From positions 1 to 64,000 of the forward strand of contig NZ_FOAF01000012.1 of assembly GCF_900109575.1 (NCBI RefSeq): 64,000 bases of DNA. Reading direction: 5' to 3'. The position numbers were made by a program, and so were the translations under genes. Source of the stretch: Olivibacter domesticus. Lineage in GTDB: Bacteria; Bacteroidota; Bacteroidia; Sphingobacteriales; Sphingobacteriaceae. How positions within the stretch are numbered: the first letter of the stretch is position 1; the number at the start of each line of letters is the position of its first letter. Under the pieces are notes generated by a model. The model saw only the letters and a list, made by a program, of their open reading frames with translations, did not search any database and had not been told where the DNA came from. Below are positions 16,378 through 25,138 of this stretch, piece by piece.

Positions 16378-17118
16378 TCAAAATCTTCCAGTTTTTGCAG
16401 TTCTACTGTTAATGTATTCATTAAATTCATCCCTATAAGAAATTCCTATGGGAATAAGAAGTTTATGAGTCATCTTTATCCGATAATTTTCTACCTCTTC
16501 AATATGCTGTTTGGAAATAATAAAGGATCGATGAACCTGAATGAATTTTTCGTTAAGGAGTAACGTTTTCTTTATTTCTGACAGGGTTAAATAAACAACC
16601 AAAGATCCCTTAAGGGTGTGAATATTAATATAATTTTTGAGGCTTTCTACTGCAATAATATCATCGTAATGTACCTTCACAACATTCTGCTTATTTTCTT
16701 TCTCGGAAACTTTAACAAAAAAGAAATTATCTTGCTTATTTATTATGGGACTATTATTTTCCTTTTCAATCAATTTTGTGATTGCTGCAGCAAACTTTGG
16801 AAATGAGAATGGTTTCAATAGATATGCAGACGCTCCTACTTCAAATGCTTCGGAGGCAAATTCATTATAAGCTGTAGCTAAAACTAACCATTTAACTTGC
16901 GTTTTTATTGTTTTTGATAATGCCAATCCATCTAAATGGGGCATATTAATATCCATAAAAACAATATCGAATTTATTTTCACTTCCAGTAATCTCATTTA
17001 AGGCCAACACTGGATCGGTAAAAGTCATTACAAGCTCTAAATTCGGCATCTGTGCAATATAGTCTTCTAAAACTCCTATTGCGCTCCGTTCATCATCAAT
17101 AATAACACATTTCAACAT
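16378..17118 (-). CDS. LytTR-family response regulator
   Basis: A cytosolic two-component regulator of about 246 residues. The receiver domain (about 1-125) has the acidic pair in IIDDE (about residues 6-10), the phospho-acceptor Asp in FMDINMPHLDG (about 55-65), TAYNEFASEAF, and the Lys of LLKPF. The LytTR DNA-binding domain (about 140-240) has VESLKNYINIHT and FIQVHRSFIISKQHIEEVE. ATG 17118 is preferred over the TTG two codons upstream. The two tandem kinase genes lie downstream on the same strand after a 321-base gap, so it is their likely partner. Confidence 0.92.
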   Translation of the reverse strand: MLKCVIIDDERSAIGVLEDYIAQMPNLELVMTFTDPVLALNEITGSENKFDIVFMDINMPHLDGLALSKTIKTQVKWLVLATAYNEFASEAFEVGASAYLLKPFSFPKFAAAITKLIEKENNSPIINKQDNFFFVKVSEKENKQNVVKVHYDDIIAVESLKNYINIHTLKGSLVVYLTLSEIKKTLLLNEKFIQVHRSFIISKQHIEEVENYRIKMTHKLLIPIGISYRDEFNEYINSRTAKTGRF

Positions 17119-17414
17119 AGGCAAACATTTTTTTAAAAATAGAGGAAACTGTTAATAAAGCCAAAATCTTGTATAATTTACTTTTATTACAACCTTGTTA
17201 TTTTACAGAAATAAAGCCCAGGCAACAATAATCACTATAATTATAACAAATTTGTCGCTTAAAATAGAAATTGTTTCTCAAAACCAATACATTAAGAAGA
17301 GGTATATTTATACCTATTGTTTATTTCCGAAAAATAAACTTTCTTTACTTCACAAACACCCCTATTTAAGCAAATAGGTACAAATAAAACGATCTTCTAA
17401 AGATAATTTAATTA

Positions 17415-18002
17415 ATGAGCCCAAGCCAAGATAACATTCAGTTAGCTCACGCAGTAGCAACAGCAGTTGGTATAGATCCCCAGGTATACGCATACCATGA
17501 CGATGATAAGACGAATACTTTACACATTCTTAATTGTAAAGATCCACTCGACGTAAACAATTACATATATTGTACAATAGGACTGTCTGATTTCCCCAAT
17601 AATATAGAAATGAGCGATGGTTCGGAAAAAAACATTCCCGTCGAGCTATTACTAAGTGGAAATAATAGTAGCAATAAATGGGCAAATATATTATCTACTG
17701 TGGGTTTTCATATTACCAAAAACCAATGGAACTGCCAACCCGGTACTGTCTTTAAAAATATGGTGAACATATATCATCAAAATATAGCACTGAAACATCT
17801 ACTTTTTGTAGAGCCATTGATGTGGCAAGAAAAATTGGATTCCATGAAACTTTCCGGTAAAAAAGTTTATTTTCTTCTACTGGTACCTATTTCAGATGCG
17901 GAGTGTAATTATCGGGAGAAACATGGTTTCGACGCTTTGGAACAACTCTTCATGAAGCACGAAATTGACATCACCAATCTTAATAGGGCATCGGTACTTT
18001 AA
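17415..18002 (+). CDS. Suppressor of fused (SUFU) domain protein
   Basis: A 195-residue cytosolic protein matching the SUFU fold. The central region has TIGLSDFPNN and VELLLSG, the later region GTVFKNMVNIY, and the C-terminal signature is LLLVPISDAECNYREKHGFD followed by ALEQLFMKHEIDITNLNRASV. Bacterial SUFU proteins are commonly immunity proteins of polymorphic toxin systems. No toxin or secretion gene is adjacent, so here it looks like an orphan immunity gene or a protein with another binding role. It is divergent from the LytTR gene with about 300 AT-rich bases between. Confidence 0.75.
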   Translation: MSPSQDNIQLAHAVATAVGIDPQVYAYHDDDKTNTLHILNCKDPLDVNNYIYCTIGLSDFPNNIEMSDGSEKNIPVELLLSGNNSSNKWANILSTVGFHITKNQWNCQPGTVFKNMVNIYHQNIALKHLLFVEPLMWQEKLDSMKLSGKKVYFLLLVPISDAECNYREKHGFDALEQLFMKHEIDITNLNRASVL

Positions 18003-18043
18003 CAATTCAAACAGGTAAACAAAGAAATTTGGGACATCCTATA

Positions 18044-18340
18044 TTAGTCCTTTTTAAAGGATAATCCTGCTTCCTGCATTGCCACACGAAGTTTTGGAAG
18101 CGTACTAGGCCCCATACCATGTAGCTTCAAAATTTCGTTTTCACTAAAGGTAGCTAATTGTTGCAATGTTACGATGCCCTTCTGTTCAAGTGCCCGTTTT
18201 GCGGGGGCGCTAATAGTAGCTAAAAAACCTTCCTTTGGTCTATTTTCTTGCTCACAGACGGGACAAACGGGGCAGTCGCTGCTTTTATAATATTGATGTC
18301 CATTGCTACAAATACGAAGCGTCTTCTTTTCGTTAATCAT
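18044..18340 (-). CDS. Small zinc-ribbon plus helix-hairpin-helix protein (RpoA C-terminal domain-like)
   Basis: A 98-residue protein. The N-terminal part has CSNGHQYYKSSDCPVCPVCE (about residues 11-30), a Cys/His set suited to one zinc ion. The C-terminal part (about 42-95) resembles the RNA polymerase alpha C-terminal domain: APAKRALEQKGIVTLQQLA and ILKLHGMGPSTLPKLR, a helix-hairpin-helix found in DNA-binding proteins. Database relatives are often named for the alpha-CTD. A role in nucleic-acid binding is likely, but the process is unknown. It stands alone, convergent with the SUFU gene. Confidence 0.75.
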   Translation of the reverse strand: MINEKKTLRICSNGHQYYKSSDCPVCPVCEQENRPKEGFLATISAPAKRALEQKGIVTLQQLATFSENEILKLHGMGPSTLPKLRVAMQEAGLSFKKD

Positions 18341-18412
18341 ATCAACTTTAAATTGCGTTATGCCTTTTTTGAACGCATCATCAGCAAATAAATAAATGTA
18401 TCAAAACACCTA

Positions 18413-20092
18413 TCATATATCACCTTTTTTCAGCTGTTCAACAGCAAAATTAGCAGCTCTCGCCGTCATCGCCATATAAGTTAAAGACGGATTAACACAA
18501 CCGGAGGAAGTCATTGCGGCACCATCTGTTACAAAAACATTAGGTGCATCCCATACCTGATTATTACCGTTTAGCACAGAGGTTTTTGGATCTCTTCCCA
18601 TACGTGCTGTTCCCATCTCATGAATTCCCTGTCCCATAGCAAAAGTAGCTCTATATTCGCTCACTTGCTTCACACCTGCCGCTTCCAACATTTCTCTTCC
18701 TTCTTTCACAATGTCATCAATCATTCGTTTTTCATTTTCCTTAATTTCGGCATCCATTGTCAACACAGGCAATCCCCATTTATCCTTTACATTTTTATCC
18801 AAATAAATTCTATTTTCATGGTAAGGCAAAATTTCGCCAAAGCCAGTAATACCCATTGTCCAAGTTCCAGGTTCACAAAGTTCCTCTTTAAGATTTATCC
18901 CTATGTTTAACTCGGCCACATCTCGCTGCCATCCTTCTCTGCTAGCGCCGCCTTGATAGCCAAAGCCTCTTATATAATCTCGCTTTTCACCCTTAATATT
19001 TTGAAAGCGAGGTATATAAACGCCATTTGCCCGTCGTCCAAAAGTATATTTATCTTCAAATCCTTCCACGATACCTCTCGCCCCATTACCAAGCGTATGA
19101 TCCATCACATTATGTCCCAATTCGCCTGAACTGCTGCCCAATCCTCCTTCCCAGATATCCGTAGCAGAATTCATTAATATCCAAGCAGAATTCAATGCGG
19201 AGGCGTTGACGAAAATAACTTTAGCAAAATACTCATACGTCTGATTATTTTCCGCATCTAATACAGCGACACCTTTGGCCTTGCCGGTTTCTTTATCATA
19301 GATAATATTCGTCACGATCGACCATGGCCGCACCGTTAGGTTACCTGTTTTAACTGCTGCTGGCAATGTGGAGGTTTGTGTGCTAAAATAAGCACCAAAA
19401 TTACAGCCATTGCTACATTGGTTTTGATATTGACAATTAATTCTGCCAGGAAGAGGCTTGGTAATATTGGCAACGCGACCAATAATCAAATTACGCTCAT
19501 TATTATAATGCTTTTTTATTCTGGCCGCTACATCCTTTTCTACTACATTCAGCTCCATCGGAGGTAAAAAATCACCATCTGGTAATACGGTAATACCATC
19601 GCGATTACCACTAATGCCTGCAAAGCGTTCTACATAGCCATACCAAGGGGCCAGATCCTTATACCGAATTGGCCAATCTACTGCAATACCGTCTTTCAGA
19701 TTAGCGTTGAAATCCAGATCACTTAAACGGTAACTTTGCCGCCCCCATATAAGTGACTTCCCACCTACTTGATATCCTCGAATCCAGTCAAAACGCTTTA
19801 CTTCAACGTATGGGTTATCAATTTCATTTACCAAAAAATCCACATTTCCCTCGGTCATTGGCCAATAACGCTTTTGTATGGGATGTTCTTCGATCATGTG
19901 CTGGCTTCGATTGTTTCGGTAAGGATAATCCCAAATACTTTTAGACGCAAATTTGTAATCCTTTACGTGTTCCACATTCCGACCCCTTTCCAACATCAGC
20001 GTTTTTAAACCTTTTTCTGTGAGCTCTTTTGCTGCCCAACCGCCACTGATACCTGAACCGATAACGATAGCATCATACACATTGTTCGACAT
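18413..20092 (-). CDS. GMC family oxidoreductase
   Basis: FAD-dependent glucose-methanol-choline oxidoreductase, 559 residues. The N-terminal dinucleotide fold has AIVIGSGISGGWAAKELTEKG (about residues 9-28), and the substrate region WGRQSYRLSDLDF (about 116-128). The C-terminal part has MGTARMGRDP and VFVTDGAAMTSSGCVNPSL (about 515-540), with the conserved Asn. There is no signal peptide. In many Bacteroidota this enzyme pairs with a Tat-exported gluconate 2-dehydrogenase subunit 3 partner, which would carry it to the periplasm; no such gene is seen here. The substrate is probably a sugar or polyol. Confidence 0.9.
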   Translation of the reverse strand: MSNNVYDAIVIGSGISGGWAAKELTEKGLKTLMLERGRNVEHVKDYKFASKSIWDYPYRNNRSQHMIEEHPIQKRYWPMTEGNVDFLVNEIDNPYVEVKRFDWIRGYQVGGKSLIWGRQSYRLSDLDFNANLKDGIAVDWPIRYKDLAPWYGYVERFAGISGNRDGITVLPDGDFLPPMELNVVEKDVAARIKKHYNNERNLIIGRVANITKPLPGRINCQYQNQCSNGCNFGAYFSTQTSTLPAAVKTGNLTVRPWSIVTNIIYDKETGKAKGVAVLDAENNQTYEYFAKVIFVNASALNSAWILMNSATDIWEGGLGSSSGELGHNVMDHTLGNGARGIVEGFEDKYTFGRRANGVYIPRFQNIKGEKRDYIRGFGYQGGASREGWQRDVAELNIGINLKEELCEPGTWTMGITGFGEILPYHENRIYLDKNVKDKWGLPVLTMDAEIKENEKRMIDDIVKEGREMLEAAGVKQVSEYRATFAMGQGIHEMGTARMGRDPKTSVLNGNNQVWDAPNVFVTDGAAMTSSGCVNPSLTYMAMTARAANFAVEQLKKGDI

Positions 20093-20474
20093 AATGATTA
20101 TAATTTATTATAGTTCGTTTGTTAGTTTTATATTTAGTCCTTTTATTCTTAACAATGCCAACGTTAGCATAACTGGTTAAAAAAAACGCTCCGTAAATGA
20201 CATTCCCTAAAAATTTGTAATTTAATACTTCTTGGTTTTGAAAAAGTTTTAGATATACTTCCTTTTCAAATATAAACATCCAAGCCAAATTAGAAAAATA
20301 TTCAAGAATTTTATTTTTCGGGCAAACAACAAATCGGTTCTTTATAAATAATAATATACATAGATAGAGGTTTTTATAATCCCAATTTCATTTATCTATC
20401 CCATCCTCATCTTTTCTGTAAATGACTGCAACAATTCTTTATTTTGCATATCTAAATTGTATTTGATTTAAAAT
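20093..20474. other. Divergent intergenic region between GMC oxidoreductase and metallophosphoesterase
   Basis: About 380 AT-rich bases. TATTTTGC at about 20440 is a weak -7 box for the plus-strand gene. No gene, repeat or structured RNA is seen. Confidence 0.4.
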
Positions 20475-21692
20475 ATGTTAAGCAGAATCATTTTCATCAT
20501 ACCTATTTGGATTTTATTGGATTTTTATTTCTTCCAATCACTCCGCTCTGTAACCAGTACCTTGCAGCCAGGTTCAAGACATATAATTCATTGGGCTTAT
20601 TGGCTATTTGACCTATTGCTTATATTGGCTATACTTTACTTGATACTTATTAATCCAAAGTTGCTACCCAACAAATATATCTTCGTTCTGGTAGGTTTTG
20701 TGTTATTAACCATTTTACCAAAATTGCTGGTATTACCTTTTCTTTTATTGGAAGATATATCGCGGTTAGGTAGTTATGCCTTTCAGCATAAAGATCATAC
20801 TGGTTTTCCGGGTCGCCGAAGGTTTGTTAGTCAACTCATACTCGGGATAAGTGCGATCCCCTTTCTTTCTATCATTTACGGCATGTCTAAAGGCAAATAT
20901 AATTACAAAATTCATCGTCATACACTCCGATTTAAAGATCTGCCCGAAGCGTTTGATGGCTTTACCATCACGCAATTATCTGACATTCATTGCGGTAGTT
21001 TCACTGACCGTGAAGCTGTAAAACATGGTATTGACTTAGCAAACGCACAAAAAAGTGACCTGCTGGTATTTACGGGCGACTTAGTTAACAACGAGGCGAT
21101 TGAACTGGATGAATGGCAACCTCTATTTGCACAGTTAACGGCGCCATTAGGTGTATTTTCTATCTTGGGTAATCACGACTATGGTGATTATATTACCTGG
21201 ACCTCTCCAGAGGCGAAGAGTGCTAACCTCGATCGGCTCAAAGTGATGCAAAAAGAAATGGGATTCCGTTTACTTCTGGATGAACATGTCAAAATTGAGA
21301 AGAATAATCAGCACATCAACCTGGTAGGTATTCAAAACTGGGGGAAAAGCTTTGCGCAATATGGAGACCTTAATAAAGCCATGCTCGCTGTAGAGGACAA
21401 CGCGTTCAATGTCTTATTATCTCATGACCCTACACATTGGGAAGCACAAACACTCCTTCATCCAAAACCCATTCACCTAACGCTGGCTGGTCACACGCAT
21501 GGCATGCAATTTGGTATCGAAATTCCTGGATTAAGATGGAGTGCTGTAAAGTACATTTATAACCAATGGGCCGGACTGTATCATAAAGAGGATAAATACA
21601 TTAATGTAAATCGAGGTTTTGGATTTATAGGCTTTTCGGGAAGGGTTGGTATCTGGCCGGAAATTAGCGTAATTACGCTGAAGAAAGCTTAA
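20475..21692 (+). CDS. Membrane-anchored metallophosphoesterase
   Basis: A 405-residue protein with about four N-terminal hydrophobic segments (roughly residues 1-140), followed by a calcineurin-like phosphoesterase domain. The metal-binding motifs appear in order: LSDIHCGSF (about 168-176), VFTGDLVNNE (about 198-207), LGNHDYGDY (about 230-238), LLSHDPTHW (about 312-320) and LAGHTHGMQFG (about 338-348). This layout matches YkuE-like enzymes that act on lipid-linked or extracytoplasmic phosphoesters. The substrate is unknown. It precedes the fluoride riboswitch of the next gene and is probably transcribed separately. Confidence 0.9.
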   Translation: MLSRIIFIIPIWILLDFYFFQSLRSVTSTLQPGSRHIIHWAYWLFDLLLILAILYLILINPKLLPNKYIFVLVGFVLLTILPKLLVLPFLLLEDISRLGSYAFQHKDHTGFPGRRRFVSQLILGISAIPFLSIIYGMSKGKYNYKIHRHTLRFKDLPEAFDGFTITQLSDIHCGSFTDREAVKHGIDLANAQKSDLLVFTGDLVNNEAIELDEWQPLFAQLTAPLGVFSILGNHDYGDYITWTSPEAKSANLDRLKVMQKEMGFRLLLDEHVKIEKNNQHINLVGIQNWGKSFAQYGDLNKAMLAVEDNAFNVLLSHDPTHWEAQTLLHPKPIHLTLAGHTHGMQFGIEIPGLRWSAVKYIYNQWAGLYHKEDKYINVNRGFGFIGFSGRVGIWPEISVITLKKA

Positions 21693-21773
21693 ACGCAGCT
21701 CCCATACATTGCATGTATTTTACCGCCCTATCGTGCATTTTGTATATCAGCAAATTTTATTTATGTTTGTTTC

Positions 21774-21830
21774 ACGGAAATGATGCCTTCCGACTGAACC
21801 GCCCTAAAAAAGCTGATGGCGTCTACTGAA
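21774..21830 (+). ncRNA. Fluoride riboswitch (crcB motif)
   Basis: Aptamer with all hallmark parts. Stem P1 is CGGAA (21775-21779) with TTCCG (21788-21792). Its loop GATGCC (21782-21787) forms a pseudoknot with GGCGTC (21818-21823). The conserved ACTGAACCGCC segment and GCTGATGGCGTCTACTG match the published crcB consensus as I recall it. It sits about 56 bases before the CLC-F antiporter start on the same strand, the classic fluoride-relief arrangement. A downstream hairpin and alternative pairing are described separately. Confidence 0.93.
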
Positions 21831-21869
21831 TAGATCTTTAGGCAGATATGCCTCTGATTTTTTGTAGAC
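21821..21869 (+). promoter_or_regulatory. Predicted expression platform of the fluoride riboswitch
   Basis: GTCTAC at the 3' edge of the aptamer (21821-21826) is exactly complementary to GTAGAC at 21864-21869. Between them lies the hairpin AGGCA-GATA-TGCCT (21839-21852), followed by CTGATTTTTT. Fluoride binding would keep GTCTAC in the aptamer; without fluoride the GTCTAC/GTAGAC helix or the terminator-like hairpin can form. The mode of control (termination or start-codon access) is inferred. Confidence 0.55.
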
Positions 21870-21885
21870 TATTAGCTTATATATC

Positions 21886-23163
21886 ATGATAAATAAAATC
21901 TTTTCACTGGAACAAATTCGAGTTTTTAAGAATCTGTTAAGATGGACGGTGATTATTTTGCCTGTTTCCATTGTAATAGGAAGTATGGTTGCTTTTTTTT
22001 TATGGGCATTGAATCTTTCCATTCACTATCGTTTTGAGCATCCATGGCTCTTATATTTTTTACCTTTTGCTGGCCTACTTATTCATTTTTCTTACAAGCT
22101 TTATGGAAAAACTTCTGAAAAAGGCAACAACCTTATTCTGGATGAAATTCACACACCGGGAGGTGGAATACCGAAACGAATGGGGCCGCTTGTGCTGGTC
22201 AGTACTGTAATAACTCATTTGTTTGGGGGTTCAGCTGGCCGTGAAGGAACAGCTGTTCAGATTGGCGGCAGCATCGCTCACATGTTCAGTAAGTGGTTTA
22301 AGCTTGATACGAAAGAAACACGTATGCTATTAACAGCAGGCGTTGCCGCTGGTTTTGGTGCAGTATTCGGAACACCACTAACCGGTGCCATCTTTGCACT
22401 AGAGGTATTAACCATCGGACGCATACAGTATTTTGCCATATTCCCCTGTTTAATAGCGAGTCTAATAGGTGATCTCACTGTATCTGCCTGGCAGGTGCAT
22501 CACACCACCTATCGCATCGACACCTTCGACATACCTAACTACTTTGAAACCTATTTTTCGTTAAATATCCTGCTTTTGACAAAAGTTGTAATAGCTTCCA
22601 TCGCCTTTGGCTTGTCTAGTTTGCTGTTTGCACAAATGGCTCATCGCTTAAAAAAAATTTTCTTGAGCCTTTTTCGGAAAACCTGGATAATCCCTATAAT
22701 AGGAGGGACTATTATTATCATTTTAACGCTTGTTTTAGGAAAACCCGATTATCTAAGTTTAGGAGTAGATGCCGAATATCCTGGAGCAATCACCATCCCT
22801 TCGGCGTTTAAAGAAGGCGGATCCGACACCTGGAGCTGGCTATGGAAGACGATTTATACAAGTGTTACCTTGAGCAGTGGATTTAAGGGAGGTGAAGTAA
22901 CGCCATTATTTTATATTGGTGCCACGCTCGGAAACACGTTATCGTCTTTGCTAAATGCTCCAGTCGGACTTTTTGCAGCACTCGGGTTTATTGCGGTCTT
23001 TGCTGGTGCTACCAATACACCCTTGGCATGTACAATTATGGGTGTAGAACTATTTGGTGGGGAGTATTTGATTTATTTTGCCGTAGCATGTTATACCGCT
23101 TATTTCTTTAGCGGACATGCAGGGATTTATAGTGCACAGAAAATTTGGGCAAGGAAGGGATAG
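21886..23163 (+). CDS. CLC-F type fluoride/proton antiporter
   Basis: CLC-family membrane transporter, 425 residues, with about twelve hydrophobic segments. GGSAGREGTAVQIGG (about residues 114-128) carries the gating Glu at about 120. At about 80-83 it has GNNL where chloride CLCs have GSGIP; as I recall, an Asn or Met at this position marks the fluoride-specific CLC-F branch. The late GFKGGEVTPLFYIGATLGN motif is also present. It would export fluoride from the cytosol using the proton gradient. The fluoride riboswitch directly upstream independently supports this assignment. Automated annotation may call it a voltage-gated chloride channel. Confidence 0.93.
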   Translation: MINKIFSLEQIRVFKNLLRWTVIILPVSIVIGSMVAFFLWALNLSIHYRFEHPWLLYFLPFAGLLIHFSYKLYGKTSEKGNNLILDEIHTPGGGIPKRMGPLVLVSTVITHLFGGSAGREGTAVQIGGSIAHMFSKWFKLDTKETRMLLTAGVAAGFGAVFGTPLTGAIFALEVLTIGRIQYFAIFPCLIASLIGDLTVSAWQVHHTTYRIDTFDIPNYFETYFSLNILLLTKVVIASIAFGLSSLLFAQMAHRLKKIFLSLFRKTWIIPIIGGTIIIILTLVLGKPDYLSLGVDAEYPGAITIPSAFKEGGSDTWSWLWKTIYTSVTLSSGFKGGEVTPLFYIGATLGNTLSSLLNAPVGLFAALGFIAVFAGATNTPLACTIMGVELFGGEYLIYFAVACYTAYFFSGHAGIYSAQKIWARKG

Positions 23164-23402
23164 TGTTAAATGAGGCATGCCATATCAAAGTTGAGATGAG
23201 TTACCTACGCATTAACAGATAAGTAAGATCAAATCGTAACATGAACTTATGGGGCGGGTAGACTCAAATAAATCAGCAAACTCAGGCATACTAAAAACCA
23301 ATCGACAGAAAATTAACAATAAATTAACATCAATAACATTCAAAGGTACTTTACCGCACCTATCTTCGCATCTTAGTTCAAAAATCATTAAAATCATTTA
23401 AG

Positions 23403-25040
23403 ATGATACGCCTACATGTCACCATTGTATCCCTTCTTCTAATTCTGCAGACGGCCTACTCGCAAGAATCCAAACCATTAAATCGTCCTAAACTCGTAGT
23501 AGGACTAATGATTGACCAGATGCGTTGGGATTATCTTTATCGTTATTATGATCGTTATCAAGAAGGCGGATTTAAACGCCTGCTCAACGAAGGCTTTAGT
23601 AATGAAAACACCTACATCGATCACCTCCCTACGGTTACCGCCATCGGACATAGCTGTGTGTATACCGGAAGCGTTCCTTCTATTACCGGTATTACCGGCA
23701 ATGAATTTATTGTCCGTGAAACAGGTAAAAACATGTATTGTGCCGAAGACAGCACCGTTCAGGGGGTAGGTACTTCTGGTAAAGGTGGACAGATGTCGCC
23801 TAAAAACCTGCAAGCTTCTACTATAACCGATGAGCTTAAATTAGCAACTAATTTCCGTAGTAAAGTTATTGGAATTGCCTTTAAAGATCGTTCAAGCATC
23901 ATGCCTGCCGGACATTTTGCCGATGCCGCTTATTGGTTTGACAGCCAAGCTAACTGGATTACGAGCAGCTATTATATGCAAGATTTACCGAAGTGGGTAA
24001 AAAAATTCAATGACGAAAAAAGAGCCGTCAATTATTTAAAAGATGGTTGGAACACGCTGTATCCTGCAGATAGCTATGTACAGAGTAGTCCGGACGACAA
24101 CCCTTATGAAGGACCGATGAAAGGCACTACGCGCCCTATTCTCCCAGTCAATGCCGAAACGTTAGAAAATAACGGTGCCCGTATTATTTATAGTACACCC
24201 TTTGGTAATGCCTTCGCCTTAGACTTTGCAAAAGAAGCCATCAATCAGGAGCAACTGGGCCACAATCCAGCTAATGTACCCGATTTCCTGGCTATCAGCT
24301 TGTCTTCTACGGATGCTATTGGGCATCAATATGGCGTAAATGCTTTAGAGGTGGAAGACATGTACCTCCGTTTAGATCAGGATATAGCCAAATTCTTGCA
24401 ATTTTTAGATGAGAAGGTAGGGCATGGCGAATACACCTTATTCCTAACAGCCGATCATGGCGCTTCTCACAATAATCCTTTCTATATTGATCATAAAGGC
24501 AGTGGCGGGTATGTCAGCGACGAGGTATCAAAAAACCTTAACAAACAGATATTAACAAAATTTGGCACCGATCAGGTAATCCAAAGTCTTGAAAACGATC
24601 AGGTACATTTAAATCACGCGCTCATTGCGCAGAAAGGTCTAAACGAAGAGACTATCCGCTCTTTTGTTGTGGATTACCTTCGACAGGTTCCCGGTATAGC
24701 TTTTGCAGTCGACATGGACAAAGTAGGAAGTAGTTCGGTACCGCAACCCATTCGCGAGCGGATCATAAACAGCTATAATTATAAGCGCAGCGGTGTGATA
24801 CAAATCATCTTCGATCCGCAGTGGAAAAATGGTTCTCCAAATCAAACCGGTACAGGCCATAGTGCATGGAACCCCTACGATGCACACATACCTCTGCTAT
24901 GGATGGGCTGGGGAATTCCTGCTGGCAGTAGCAATAAAGTGGTCAGCATGTGTGATATTGCACCTACCCTAGCGGCTATGCTTCATATACAAGAACCTAA
25001 TGGAAATGTAGGCAAGCCTATATCTTTCCAGAAAAAATAA
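23403..25040 (+). CDS. pafA: Alkaline phosphatase, PafA type
   Basis: Secreted, calcium- and zinc-dependent phosphomonoesterase of the alkaline phosphatase superfamily, 545 residues. The signal peptide (about 1-19, ending AYSQ) precedes VVGLMIDQMRWDYLYRYYDR with the first metal Asp (about residue 38). LPTVTAIGHSCVYTGS carries the nucleophilic Thr (position 79 matches the PafA nucleophile number). The later metal sites are STDAIGHQYG (about 303-312) and TADHGASHN (about 350-358). PafA-type enzymes are widespread in Bacteroidota and release phosphate from organic esters independently of phosphate status. A strong inverted repeat follows. Confidence 0.93.
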   Translation: MIRLHVTIVSLLLILQTAYSQESKPLNRPKLVVGLMIDQMRWDYLYRYYDRYQEGGFKRLLNEGFSNENTYIDHLPTVTAIGHSCVYTGSVPSITGITGNEFIVRETGKNMYCAEDSTVQGVGTSGKGGQMSPKNLQASTITDELKLATNFRSKVIGIAFKDRSSIMPAGHFADAAYWFDSQANWITSSYYMQDLPKWVKKFNDEKRAVNYLKDGWNTLYPADSYVQSSPDDNPYEGPMKGTTRPILPVNAETLENNGARIIYSTPFGNAFALDFAKEAINQEQLGHNPANVPDFLAISLSSTDAIGHQYGVNALEVEDMYLRLDQDIAKFLQFLDEKVGHGEYTLFLTADHGASHNNPFYIDHKGSGGYVSDEVSKNLNKQILTKFGTDQVIQSLENDQVHLNHALIAQKGLNEETIRSFVVDYLRQVPGIAFAVDMDKVGSSSVPQPIRERIINSYNYKRSGVIQIIFDPQWKNGSPNQTGTGHSAWNPYDAHIPLLWMGWGIPAGSSNKVVSMCDIAPTLAAMLHIQEPNGNVGKPISFQKK

Positions 25041-25053
25041 TGGAATAGTAAAA

Positions 25054-25097
25054 AGGTTTGTCAATGGAATAGTATTCGCTCTTCCATTGACAAACCT
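25054..25097. terminator. Bidirectional terminator between pafA and a phosphoesterase gene
   Basis: Perfect 16-base arms, AGGTTTGTCAATGGAA (25054-25069) and its complement (25082-25097), with a 12-base loop between two convergent genes. A five-T run follows on the minus strand. Confidence 0.85.
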
Positions 25098-25138
25098 ACT
25101 TTAGCTAATAAAAACAGCTATCGATGGCTTTTAAGAGA

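Noticed and set aside
17195-17377. 60-residue plus-strand frame before the SUFU gene
   Set aside because: Composition is just AT-rich (Ile, Lys, Asn, Leu) and no ribosome site, signal or motif is visible.
20073-20288. 71-residue frame upstream of the GMC oxidoreductase as the missing subunit 3
   Set aside because: It overlaps the GMC start, lacks a Tat signal and shows no similarity to gluconate dehydrogenase subunit 3.
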